DNA of 18,385 nucleotides from an uncultured Clostridia bacterium (GCA_937916195.1 CALFTO010000071.1:1-18385); one strand, 5' to 3'. Counted from the stretch's first letter, positions 1-7,011 are shown. Numbers and translations are program-made. Notes: generated by a model not told the origin, from the letters alone.

Positions 1-2
1 TC

Positions 3-557
3 CTTATGCCTGTTGAAGACGTATTCACAATCACAGGTCGTGGTACAGTTGCTACAGGTAGAGTTGAAAGAGGTCAGCTCAGAACTTCTGAAGAAGTTGA
101 AATCGTTGGTCTTACAGACGAAAGAAGAAAGACTGTTGTTACAGGTATCGAAATGTTTAGAAAGATTCTTGACTATGCAGAGGCAGGCGACAATATCGGT
201 GCTCTTCTTCGTGGTGTTCAGAGAACAGATATCGAGCGTGGTCAGGTTCTTGCTAAGCCCGGCACAATCAACCCTCACACAAAGTTCTCAGGTCAGGTTT
301 ACGTTTTGACAAAGGATGAAGGCGGCCGTCATACTCCTTTCTTCAACAACTACAGACCTCAGTTCTATTTCAGAACAACTGACGTTACTGGTACAATTTC
401 TCTTCCTGCAGGCACAGAGATGTGCATGCCTGGCGATAACGTTGTTATGGACGTTGAGCTCATCACTCCTATCGCTATTGAAGAAGGTCTCCGTTTCGCT
501 ATCCGTGAAGGCGGCAGAACAGTTGGTTCAGGCGTTGTTACTAAGATTAACGAATAA
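3..557 (+). CDS. tuf: Elongation factor Tu, C-terminal part (5' end outside window)
   Basis: This is the C-terminal 184 codons of EF-Tu, the GTPase that delivers aminoacyl-tRNA to the ribosome. The visible protein starts at the domain 2 signature VEDVFTITGRGTVATGRVERG-like segment and runs through all of domains 2 and 3, ending GSGVVTKINE, close to the usual EF-Tu C-terminus. The GTPase domain, which would carry the GTP-binding motifs, lies upstream of the window. The reading frame is open from base 3, so the ATG at base 6 is an internal methionine, not a start. Codon use is strongly biased to few codons, as expected of a very highly expressed gene. A strong intrinsic terminator follows 19 bases after the stop. 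Identification is secure; only the 5' end is missing. Confidence 0.97.
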   Translation, partial: LMPVEDVFTITGRGTVATGRVERGQLRTSEEVEIVGLTDERRKTVVTGIEMFRKILDYAEAGDNIGALLRGVQRTDIERGQVLAKPGTINPHTKFSGQVYVLTKDEGGRHTPFFNNYRPQFYFRTTDVTGTISLPAGTEMCMPGDNVVMDVELITPIAIEEGLRFAIREGGRTVGSGVVTKINE

Positions 558-576
558 TTTTATTCAATAAATCTTG

Positions 577-610
577 CTCCCCTACGAAAGTAGGGGAGTT
601 TTTGTTTTTT
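577..610 (+). terminator. Intrinsic terminator of tuf
   Basis: A perfect 9-bp stem (CTCCCCTAC at 577-585 with GTAGGGGAG at 590-598) closed by a stable GAAA tetraloop, followed by a T-rich tract to 610. Textbook Rho-independent terminator. Confidence 0.95.
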
Positions 611-614
611 GCAT

Positions 615-647
615 ATTTTCCGCAATACTGCTTGGCTTTCGGAAAAT
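615..647. repeat. Short palindromic repeat, first copy of the CCGCAATACTGC family
   Basis: The perfect inverted repeat ATTTTCCG (615-622) / CGGAAAAT (640-647) encloses 17 bases. The 16-mer TTTTCCGCAATACTGC (616-631) recurs exactly at 11016-11031 and 11124-11139. Similarity to the 11016 copy extends about 11 bases further with two mismatches. This is a dispersed, hairpin-forming intergenic element rather than a second terminator, because no T-run follows. Confidence 0.7.
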
Positions 648-684
648 CTGCTCAAAAACACGAATTCTGTGAAAATATAACTTG

Positions 685-713
685 TTGACTTAATAATTAA
701 AATCTATTATACT
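685..713 (+). promoter_or_regulatory. Sigma-A promoter of the DUF896-DUF1653 operon
   Basis: The -35 box TTGACT (685-690) is separated by exactly 17 bp from the -10 box TATACT (708-713). Transcription would start near 720, so the palindromic element at 731-775 becomes part of a leader of about 100 nt. Confidence 0.85.
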
Positions 714-730
714 ATTGTAGGTTGAGATAT

Positions 731-775
731 GCCTCCCTTGTCAAAGGGAGGGGGACCGTCGAAGACGGTGGAGGG
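731..775. repeat. Two-hairpin GC-rich palindromic element in the 5' leader
   Basis: Two adjacent stems: CCTCCCTT (732-739) with AAGGGAGG (744-751) around GTCA, and ACCGTC (755-760) with GACGGT (764-769) around GAA, then GGAGGGATT. It is much more GC-rich than its surroundings. The style is that of dispersed intergenic palindromes that I recall from clostridial genomes (recollection, not checked). A related CTCCCTC hairpin lies at 11163-11180. Here it sits between a promoter and a ribosome binding site, so it is transcribed. Confidence 0.65.
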
Positions 776-818
776 ATTCTACTACCACGTTTTAATATGT
801 ATACAAAGGAATTTTAAT

Positions 819-1025
819 ATGGAACAGAAAAAAATCGATAGAATTAATGAGCTTGCAAAGAAAATGAAAACCGTGGGGCTTACAGAAGAAGAAAAAGCAG
901 AGCAGGCAGTTCTCCGTCGTGAATATATTGACAGCTTTAAGCGTAGCCTTACAGGTCAGCTTGATAATATGTATATTGTGGACGAAAAGGGCAATAAAAC
1001 GAAAGTTGAGCGTAAAAAGAAATGA
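819..1025 (+). CDS. DUF896 (YnzC/YneK-type) small protein
   Basis: A 68-residue cytoplasmic protein of the DUF896 family, recognised from the helical-hairpin signature RINELAKKMKTVGLTEEEKAEQ followed by LRREYIDSFKRSL. Members such as Bacillus YnzC are small two-helix proteins of unknown function. The ATG at 819 is chosen because AAAGGA (805-810) lies 8 bases upstream. A longer in-frame start at 729 falls inside the palindromic repeat and has no ribosome binding site. The stop overlaps the next start (ATGA at 1022-1025), indicating translational coupling to the DUF1653 gene. The C-terminal tail (about residues 50-68) is lysine-rich. Family assignment is confident; the role is unknown. Confidence 0.9.
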   Translation: MEQKKIDRINELAKKMKTVGLTEEEKAEQAVLRREYIDSFKRSLTGQLDNMYIVDEKGNKTKVERKKK

Positions 1026-1237
1026 ATGAAATTAAATTAGGTAAATATCGTCACTTCAAAGGCAATGAATATGAGGTAATAGGTGTCGCAAATCATAGCG
1101 AAACACTTGAAAAAATGGTTGTTTATCGTGCTCTTTATGGCGAAAAAGAAATATGGGTGCGTCCCGCAAGTATGTGGAACGAAGAAATCACCCGTGACGG
1201 CAAAACCTTCAAACGCTTTGAATATATCGGTGAATAG
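1022..1237 (+). CDS. DUF1653 domain protein
   Basis: A 71-residue protein matching the DUF1653 pattern: LGKYRHFKGNEYEVIGVANHSETLE, then VVYRALYGEKEIWVRP, then MWNEEI and a KRFEYIGE end. The family is a small beta-rich single-domain protein, often encoded beside housekeeping or nucleotide-related genes. No enzymatic role is established that I can name. It starts inside the stop codon of the DUF896 gene (ATGA overlap), so the two are co-translated from the promoter at 685-713. The perfect palindrome at 1286-1317 lies 48 bases after the stop and could serve as the operon's terminator as well as covering the next promoter. Confidence 0.9.
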   Translation: MNEIKLGKYRHFKGNEYEVIGVANHSETLEKMVVYRALYGEKEIWVRPASMWNEEITRDGKTFKRFEYIGE

Positions 1238-1277
1238 TAAAAAACTGAATATCTTGGGGTATTAAACCGCATAAAAC

Positions 1278-1317
1278 TTGACTAAACCGCTAAATATAGT
1301 GTATAATATTTAGCGGT
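1278..1317 (+). promoter_or_regulatory. Promoter of the topoisomerase operon with an embedded 12-bp perfect palindrome
   Basis: The -35 box is TTGACT (1278-1283) and the -10 box TATAAT (1302-1307), with 18 bp between. The perfect inverted repeat ACCGCTAAATAT (1286-1297) / ATATTTAGCGGT (1306-1317) covers most of the spacer and the end of the -10 box. It is therefore either an operator or a hairpin that also ends upstream transcription (AATTTTTAT follows). Confidence 0.8.
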
Positions 1318-1342
1318 AATTTTTATGTAAAGGATGTAAAGT

Positions 1343-3328
1343 ATGGCAAAAAAGGCATCATACGGAAATGAAAGCATCTCACAATTAAAGGGCGCGGACC
1401 GAGTTCGTAAACGTCCCGCCGTTATTTTCGGTTCGGACGGTATTGAGGGTTGTCAGCATTCTGTGTTTGAAATTCTCTCAAACTCAATCGACGAGGCTCG
1501 CGAGGGCTATGGTGACAAAATTGTTGTTACCCGATTCCTCGACGGCTCGGTTGAAATTCAAGACTTCGGTCGCGGTATTCCCGTTGACTTCAATAAAAAA
1601 GAAAACTGCTATAACTGGGAGCTCGTTTTCTGTGAACTCTACGCAGGCGGTAAGTACGACACAAACGACGGTGGCAACTATGAGTATTCTCTCGGTCTTA
1701 ACGGCTTGGGTCTTTGTGCCACACAGTATGCCTCTGAATATATGGATGCCGAAATTCATACCGGCGGATTTAAATATCTTCTTCACTTTGAGCATGGTGA
1801 AATCGCAGGGGATATGATTAAAGAGCCATATAATAAGCGCGATACCGGTTCAAGAATTCGTTGGAAGCCCGATTTAAAGGTTTTCACTGATATTAATATT
1901 CCTCTTGAATATTATCAAGAGACAATCAAGCGTCAGTCCGTTGTTAACGCAGGCATTAAATTCATACTTAAAAATCAGATTTCGGGTAATTCTTTTGAAA
2001 CCTTTGAATATGTTTATGACAACGGAATTACCGACTATGTAAAAGAAATCGCAGCGGGTACAGAAATGTCAACTGTGCAGTTCTGGTCAACCGAAAAGGT
2101 TGGTCGTGACCGTGCAGATATGAAGGATTACCGCGTTAAGATTACCGCATCGCTCTGCTTCTCAAATAAGGTGCAGATGAAGGAGTATTACCATAACTCA
2201 AGCTTTTTGGAGCACGGCGGAGCCCCCGAAAAAGCCTTCAGAAGCGCTTTTGTGGCTCAAATCGACAATTATCTCAAGCAGAACGGAAAATATCTTAAAA
2301 GCGACGCAAAAATCAGCTATCAAGATATTGAAGATTGCTTAATTTTGGTAGTTTCTTCATTCTCAACACAGACCTCATACGAAAATCAGACGAAAAAAGC
2401 AATCACAAATAAGTTCATTCAAGAGGCGATGACAGAATTCTTCCGTCATCAGCTTGAAATCTACTTTATTGAAAACAAGCTTGATGCCGATAAGATTTCA
2501 AACCAAATTCTTATCAATATGCGTTCGCGTATCAAGGCAGAAAGCACAAGAATTAACATTAAGAAAACCTTGCAGTCAAGCAATGACATGACGTCTCGAG
2601 TTGAAAAATTCGTTGATTGCCGTAGCAAAGATGTCAATGAACGTGAAATCTTCATCGTTGAGGGTGATTCGGCTCTTGGTGCTTGTAAGCAGGCTCGCGA
2701 CTCCGCATTCCAAGCAATTATTCCCGTTCGCGGTAAAATTCTCAACTGCTTAAAGAGTGAATACGATAAAATCTTCAAGAGCGATATTATTGTCGATTTG
2801 ATTAAGGTTATCGGTTGCGGTGTTGAGGTTAACTCAAAATCAAATAAAGAATTATCCCTTTTCAGCCTCGAAAATCTTCGCTGGAGTAAGGTTATTATCT
2901 GTACCGACGCGGACGTTGACGGCTTCCATATCAGAACACTTATTCTCACCATGATTCGTCGCCTTATGCCCACTATCATTAAAGAGGGCAAGGTGTTCAT
3001 TGCAGAATCACCGCTTTACGAAATTCGTTGCAAAGACCAGACATATTTCTGCTATACAGAAAAAGAAAAAGCAGATGTCCTCGCTGAAATCGGCGATGCA
3101 AAATATACAATTCAGCGTTCAAAAGGACTTGGTGAAAACGACGCGGATATGATGTGGCTCACCACAATGAACCCCAAAACCCGCCGTCTTATCAAGGTTG
3201 AGCCCGATAATATCGAAGCCCTTATGGACGAGAAATTCGAGCTCTTTATGGGCGACGATTTGCAGGGCAGAAAAGACTTTATCGCCGAAAACGGTCATAT
3301 GTATATTGACCTTGCAGATATTTCTTAA
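1343..3328 (+). CDS. Type IIA DNA topoisomerase, B subunit (ParE/GyrB-like, divergent clostridial type)
   Basis: The ATPase subunit of a type II topoisomerase (661 aa, usual ParE length), acting with the A subunit encoded at 3824. The GHKL ATPase domain has E43-I-L-S-N47-S-I-D-E-A, D74-F-G-R-G-I-P and G118-L-N-G-L-G. The transducer segment carries QTK (349-351). The TOPRIM domain has EGDSA (440-444), PVRGKILN (461-468) and DADVDG (522-527), then QRSKGLGE (591-598) and the conserved C-terminal tail. ATP-binding Glu43/Asn47/Asp74 and the metal-binding acidic TOPRIM residues are present, so it should be active. Departures from canonical GyrB/ParE are S46 for Asp, F75 for Asn, N120 for His and EGDSALG for EGDSAGG. 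This marks a separate subfamily that I take to be a second topoisomerase besides gyrase. AAAGGA lies 8 bases before the ATG. Calling it ParE-like is by architecture, not proven orthology. Confidence 0.92.
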   Translation: MAKKASYGNESISQLKGADRVRKRPAVIFGSDGIEGCQHSVFEILSNSIDEAREGYGDKIVVTRFLDGSVEIQDFGRGIPVDFNKKENCYNWELVFCELYAGGKYDTNDGGNYEYSLGLNGLGLCATQYASEYMDAEIHTGGFKYLLHFEHGEIAGDMIKEPYNKRDTGSRIRWKPDLKVFTDINIPLEYYQETIKRQSVVNAGIKFILKNQISGNSFETFEYVYDNGITDYVKEIAAGTEMSTVQFWSTEKVGRDRADMKDYRVKITASLCFSNKVQMKEYYHNSSFLEHGGAPEKAFRSAFVAQIDNYLKQNGKYLKSDAKISYQDIEDCLILVVSSFSTQTSYENQTKKAITNKFIQEAMTEFFRHQLEIYFIENKLDADKISNQILINMRSRIKAESTRINIKKTLQSSNDMTSRVEKFVDCRSKDVNEREIFIVEGDSALGACKQARDSAFQAIIPVRGKILNCLKSEYDKIFKSDIIVDLIKVIGCGVEVNSKSNKELSLFSLENLRWSKVIICTDADVDGFHIRTLILTMIRRLMPTIIKEGKVFIAESPLYEIRCKDQTYFCYTEKEKADVLAEIGDAKYTIQRSKGLGENDADMMWLTTMNPKTRRLIKVEPDNIEALMDEKFELFMGDDLQGRKDFIAENGHMYIDLADIS

Positions 3329-3331
3329 AGC

Positions 3332-3359
3332 GCAAAACGAAAAATGCAAAGCGCAAAAT
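3332..3359 (+). repeat. Heptamer array, copy 1 (GCAAARY x4)
   Basis: Four consecutive 7-mers: GCAAAAC, GAAAAAT, GCAAAGC, GCAAAAT. The array starts 3 bases after the stop codon of the topoisomerase B gene. Related arrays lie at 3766-3793 (inverted) and 6067-6094. Confidence 0.8.
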
Positions 3360-3377
3360 GATTGTAGGTAAATTGAG

Positions 3378-3734
3378 ATGGACGGAAATATTGTAGAGAA
3401 GAAAAGTTTTAAGTTTGCAATAAGAATTGTTAATTTATATAAACACCTTACAGCAGATAAAAAAGAATACATTATGTCAAAGCAACTTTTAAAATGCGGA
3501 ACAAGTATAGGTGCAAATGTTGCTGAGGCAGAATGCGGTCAGACAAAAGCTGATTTTTATGTTAAACTGAGTATTGCGTTAAAAGAAGCACGCGAAACAT
3601 ACTTTTGGTTACGACTTTTATGTGAAACTGAATATTTAACTGAAAAAGAATTTATCTCAATGGAATTCGATATAAAAGAGATAATTGCGTTATTAACGGC
3701 AATATGTAAAACAACCCAGCAAAATCAAAAATAA
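3378..3734 (+). CDS. Four helix bundle protein (23S rRNA intervening-sequence / S23 family)
   Basis: A 118-residue all-helical protein of the 'four helix bundle' (TIGR02436-type) family. Its signature segments are SFKFAIRIVNLYKHL, SKQLLKCGTSIGANVAEAECGQTKADF and LSIALKEARETYFWLRLL. Relatives were first noted as proteins encoded in intervening sequences of 23S rRNA genes, and the family includes the accessory Avd protein of diversity-generating retroelements. A stand-alone function is not established. The gene sits between the two subunit genes of a topoisomerase and is bracketed by heptamer arrays in opposite orientation, as expected of an inserted cassette. It has no promoter of its own that I can see and only a weak ribosome binding site (TAGGT at 3365-3369), so expression would depend on the topoisomerase transcript. 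No ribosomal RNA or reverse transcriptase is nearby. Confidence 0.9.
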   Translation: MDGNIVEKKSFKFAIRIVNLYKHLTADKKEYIMSKQLLKCGTSIGANVAEAECGQTKADFYVKLSIALKEARETYFWLRLLCETEYLTEKEFISMEFDIKEIIALLTAICKTTQQNQK

Positions 3735-3765
3735 TTTTATATTTAAAATGCGTCGCAGACCCGAC

Positions 3766-3797
3766 ATTTTGCACTTTGCGTTTTGCATTTTGCATTT
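3766..3797 (-). repeat. Heptamer array, copy 2 (inverted)
   Basis: Read on the minus strand this is AAAT then GCAAAAT, GCAAAAC, GCAAAGT, GCAAAAT. It has the same period of 7 and the same unit as copies 1 and 3 but the opposite orientation, and it sits between the four-helix-bundle gene and the topoisomerase A gene. Confidence 0.8.
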
Positions 3798-3823
3798 AAA
3801 AATCCTATTAAGGAGTAAAATTT

Positions 3824-6064
3824 ATGGCACGAAAAAAGAAACCTGTTGAAACCGAAATCACCGAAGAGCAACTCAATGCCCATATTATCGGTGCGGGTGA
3901 GGTTGTAACACAAAATATTACACATACTCTTGAAACAAACTTTATGCCATACGCAATGAGCGTAATTGTATCCCGTGCAATCCCTGAAATTGACGGCTTT
4001 AAGCCCTCTCACAGAAAATTGCTTTACACAATGTATAAAATGGGACTTTTAAACGGCAATCGAGTAAAATCTGCAAATATCGTTGGTCGTACAATGCAGT
4101 TAAACCCCCATGGTGACGCCGCAATCTATGAAACAATGGTGCGTTTGTCCCGCGGTAACGAGAGCTTGTTGCACCCTTACGTTGATTCAAAGGGTAACTT
4201 CGGTAAGGCATATTCAAAAAATATGGTTTTCGCCGCATCACGTTATACCGAGGCAAAGCTTGAGGCAATTTCTGCCGAGCTTTTCCGCGATATTGATAAA
4301 GATACAGTTGACTTTGTGGATAACTATGACGCTACAATGCAAGAGCCCACATTGTTGCCCGTTTCATTCCCGTCTGTGCTTGTAAATGCAAATACAGGTA
4401 TTGCCGTTGGTATGGCGTCTTCAATCTGCTCATTCAATCTTCGCGAAATCTGTGAAACCACAATCGGACTTATCAAAAACCCCGATTTTGATGTTATGGA
4501 AACTTTGAAAGCTCCCGATTTTATCGGCGGTGGTAAGATTATCTATGACGAGCGTCAGATGAGCGAGATTTACCGTACAGGTCGTGGCGGATTTAAAGTA
4601 AGAGCAAAGTATACTTACGACAAGGCGAACAACTGCATTGATATTACCGAAATTCCGCCCACAACAACGGCAGAAGCAATAATCGACAAGATTATCGAGC
4701 GCGTAAAGGCAAACGCAATCCGTGAAATCAGCGATATCCGTGATGAAACCGATAAAAAGGGTCTTAAAATCACAATCGACCTTAAACGCGGTACAGATGC
4801 CGACAAGCTTATGCAGAAGCTTTATAAAATGACACCACTTGAAGATACCTTCTCTTGTAACTTCAATGTGCTCATTGCAGGTGTTCCGCAGGTGCTCGGT
4901 GTTGCCGATATGCTCACAGAATGGATTGCATTCCGTACAGAGTGCGTGAACCGTCGTGTTTATTTCGACTTGACCAAGGCAAAGGATAAATTGCATCTCT
5001 TGTTGGGACTTCAGAAAATTCTTCTCGATATCGACAAGGCTATTAAGATTGTCCGTGAAACCGAAGAAGAAGCTGAGGTAGTGCCTAACTTGATGATTGG
5101 CTTCGGCATTGACAAAATTCAGGCTGAATATGTTGCTGAAATCAAGCTTCGTCACTTAAACCGTGAATATATCCTTAAACGTCTTAACGACGTTGAAGAC
5201 CTTAAAAAGCAGATTGAGGATATGGAAGATATTCTCGCCAATAAATCGCGAGTTAAGAAGATTATCGTAAACGAGCTTAAAAATATTGCCGATAAATACG
5301 GTAAAGACCGCCGTTCTGAGATTATTTATGCTCAAGAGGTTGAAGACGAAAAGGTTGAAATAGAAGAAGTTCCCGATTATGCGGTTACTCTTTTCTTCAC
5401 AAAAGAGGGCTATTTCAAGAAAATTACTCCCTTGTCACTTCGTATGAGCGGTGAGCATAAGCTTAAAGAAAACGACGAAATCGTTTCAACTGTTGAAACC
5501 ACAAATAATACAGAGCTTCTGTTCTTCACAAATAAATGTCAGGTTTATAAGTCAAGAGCAAGCGAATTTGACGACACAAAAGCAAGTGTGCTTGGCGATT
5601 TCGTGGCTTCAAAGCTTTCAATGGACGAGGGCGAAACTGCAATTTCAATGGTTGTGCTCAAAGAGTATAAGGGATATATGCTCTTCTTCTTTGAAAACGG
5701 CAAGGTTGCAAAGGTTGATATTTCAGCATACGAAACCAAGACTAACCGCAAAAAGCTCATTAAGGCATATTCTGACAAGAGCCCATTGGTAGCCGCTGTG
5801 TATGTACCGCAGGATAAAGAGCTTGTTATGAAATCTACCGCGGGCAGATATTTGCTCTTTAATTCGGGCGCAATTTCTGCAAAGACCACAAAGGATAGCC
5901 AAGGTGTTGCAGTAATGAGCCTTAAGAAAGGTCACCGCGTTGATACTGTTACCGATTTTACCGACGGTATGTTCGCAAAGCCCAGCCGATACAGAACAAA
6001 AAACCTCCCTGCAAACGGAGCAATCTTAAGCGCAGAGGACCAAGGCGAACAACTTACATTCTAA
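3824..6064 (+). CDS. Type IIA DNA topoisomerase, A subunit (ParC-like, divergent clostridial type)
   Basis: The DNA-cleaving subunit (746 aa) partnering the B subunit at 1343. The breakage-reunion domain has DGFKPSHRKLLYTM (57-70), NPHGDAAIYETMVRLS (94-109) and AASRYTEAKLE with catalytic Arg140-Tyr141. It also has EPTLLPVSFP...NANTGIAVGMASS, a coiled-coil/tower region around 400-500 and a C-terminal beta-pinwheel with repeated FFTKEGYFKKI-, MLFFFENGKVAKV- and TAGRYLLFN-type blades. No GyrA box (QRRGGKG) is seen, so it is ParC-like rather than a supercoiling gyrase. The position matching quinolone-contact Ser83 of E. coli GyrA is Ala99; the following acidic contact is Glu103. Two extra residues precede NPHGD relative to GyrA. 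AAGGAG (3810-3815) lies 8 bases before the ATG. The gene is likely co-transcribed with the B subunit through the intervening cassette. Confidence 0.92.
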   Translation: MARKKKPVETEITEEQLNAHIIGAGEVVTQNITHTLETNFMPYAMSVIVSRAIPEIDGFKPSHRKLLYTMYKMGLLNGNRVKSANIVGRTMQLNPHGDAAIYETMVRLSRGNESLLHPYVDSKGNFGKAYSKNMVFAASRYTEAKLEAISAELFRDIDKDTVDFVDNYDATMQEPTLLPVSFPSVLVNANTGIAVGMASSICSFNLREICETTIGLIKNPDFDVMETLKAPDFIGGGKIIYDERQMSEIYRTGRGGFKVRAKYTYDKANNCIDITEIPPTTTAEAIIDKIIERVKANAIREISDIRDETDKKGLKITIDLKRGTDADKLMQKLYKMTPLEDTFSCNFNVLIAGVPQVLGVADMLTEWIAFRTECVNRRVYFDLTKAKDKLHLLLGLQKILLDIDKAIKIVRETEEEAEVVPNLMIGFGIDKIQAEYVAEIKLRHLNREYILKRLNDVEDLKKQIEDMEDILANKSRVKKIIVNELKNIADKYGKDRRSEIIYAQEVEDEKVEIEEVPDYAVTLFFTKEGYFKKITPLSLRMSGEHKLKENDEIVSTVETTNNTELLFFTNKCQVYKSRASEFDDTKASVLGDFVASKLSMDEGETAISMVVLKEYKGYMLFFFENGKVAKVDISAYETKTNRKKLIKAYSDKSPLVAAVYVPQDKELVMKSTAGRYLLFNSGAISAKTTKDSQGVAVMSLKKGHRVDTVTDFTDGMFAKPSRYRTKNLPANGAILSAEDQGEQLTF

Positions 6065-6066
6065 AT

Positions 6067-6094
6067 GTAAAATGCAAAGTGCAAAACGCAAAGT
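6067..6094 (+). repeat. Heptamer array, copy 3 (GCAAARY x4)
   Basis: GTAAAAT, GCAAAGT, GCAAAAC, GCAAAGT in tandem, starting 2 bases after the stop codon of the topoisomerase A gene and leading straight into the terminator hairpin. Same orientation as copy 1. Confidence 0.8.
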
Positions 6095-6098
6095 GTAG

Positions 6099-6131
6099 GG
6101 GACGATGCCCACATCGTCCCTTTTTCTTTTT
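6099..6131 (+). terminator. Intrinsic terminator of the topoisomerase operon
   Basis: A perfect 9-bp stem GGGACGATG (6099-6107) / CATCGTCCC (6112-6120) with loop CCCA, followed by TTTTTCTTTTT. Confidence 0.93.
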
Positions 6132-6132
6132 G

Positions 6133-6161
6133 TTGACAAATACAAATCCAAATGATATATT
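6133..6161 (+). promoter_or_regulatory. Strong extended -10 promoter for the 6197 gene
   Basis: The -35 box TTGACA (6133-6138) is 17 bp from the -10 box TATATT (6156-6161), which is preceded by TGA (extended -10 TG). It follows directly on the terminator T-run. Confidence 0.85.
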
Positions 6162-6196
6162 TGATTTAAGATAATTTGAATAAAGGGGAGTGCATA

Positions 6197-7003
6197 ATGA
6201 AAAAGTCTGTTAAGATAATCGTTGCTGCATTAATTGTTGCCATTGCTGTTGCTTTTATTGCTTTTTTTGCTAATTCATTATTTGGTAATCCCATTTTCAA
6301 ACATATTGCTAAAAATACTGCACTTGAATATATAAAAGAAAACTACCCCGACGGTAATTGCCAAATCGAAGATATATATTTTGATTCAAAATACGGGGAT
6401 TACCAAGTGCACATTAAATCTTCCACAGATGAGAATATAGACTTTTCTTTGTACATTTCACAAAGCGGAGAATTAAACTTAATTGAATATTGGGAAAATC
6501 CAACCCCAACCGAAAGTGCAACTCCGTTAACAGAAGACGAAATTAAAGATTTGTTTTTAGAAGCTCACAAACTATATGTTGATTGGTTATCTCCCGCTGC
6601 AAAATATCTGAATGCTGATTGGGACAAAACTACAACAATCGACGGCGTTGAATATTTTGAGGTTGTTCCAAACGAAATTAATTCTGTTGACGAATTGAAA
6701 AAAGAATATGAAAAATATTTCAGCGAAGAAATAATCGAAGAAAATATAGATAAGTATTATGTAATGCACAACGGCAAAATGTATGGCAATGCAGTTCTCG
6801 TTGAGGGCGGGGAAATCCCAGCCACAAAATATGAGCTTGCAGTTAAATCAAATACATCAACTGAGTGTAATATCACAATCACATCATATATTGAAGATAG
6901 CAAATCCGAATTGAGTTATAAATTAAAAGTCGTAGACGGCGAATGGAAATTCACAGAAGTATTCAATTGGGTAACAACGGACGAAAACTTCAAGCTTTCA
7001 TAA
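6197..7003 (+). CDS. Membrane-anchored protein of unknown function (YfjL/DUF3139-like N-terminus)
   Basis: A 268-residue protein with a Lys-rich start and one hydrophobic helix (residues about 6-28). The soluble part is therefore predicted to lie outside the membrane as a signal-anchored protein; no lipobox cysteine is seen. The region after the helix (ALEYIKENYPDGNCQIEDIYFDSKYGDYQVHI in two pieces, about 42-75) resembles YfjL/DUF3139-type exported proteins of Bacillota. The middle is acidic (Glu/Asp/Tyr-rich, about 160-185), and the last 70 residues look like a beta-sheet domain. I cannot name a function. The ATG at 6197 is preferred over a TTG 21 bases upstream because AGGGGAG (6184-6190) is spaced 6 bases from it. 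It stands alone, between a terminator and the secG promoter. Confidence 0.8.
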   Translation: MKKSVKIIVAALIVAIAVAFIAFFANSLFGNPIFKHIAKNTALEYIKENYPDGNCQIEDIYFDSKYGDYQVHIKSSTDENIDFSLYISQSGELNLIEYWENPTPTESATPLTEDEIKDLFLEAHKLYVDWLSPAAKYLNADWDKTTTIDGVEYFEVVPNEINSVDELKKEYEKYFSEEIIEENIDKYYVMHNGKMYGNAVLVEGGEIPATKYELAVKSNTSTECNITITSYIEDSKSELSYKLKVVDGEWKFTEVFNWVTTDENFKLS

Positions 7004-7011
7004 TAAACAAA

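Noticed and set aside
729..818. N-terminal extension of the DUF896 protein from an ATG at 729
   Set aside because: The added 30 residues are translation of the palindromic repeat, there is no ribosome binding site at 729, and AAAGGA is correctly spaced for the ATG at 819.
2461..3000. 179-codon open frame on the minus strand
   Set aside because: It lies opposite the TOPRIM part of the topoisomerase B gene, whose motifs are conserved in the plus frame; no ribosome site or family resemblance.
3329..3797. Diversity-generating retroelement, because the four-helix-bundle family includes Avd
   Set aside because: No reverse transcriptase, template repeat or variable repeat is present; only the small helical protein gene and heptamer arrays.
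4430..5155. 241-codon open frame on the minus strand
   Set aside because: A shadow of the topoisomerase A gene; the plus-strand frame carries all family motifs and the minus product is Cys/Phe-rich with no recognisable domain.
3332..6094. CRISPR array from the heptamer repeats
   Set aside because: The units are 7 bp in direct tandem without spacers, and there are no cas genes.
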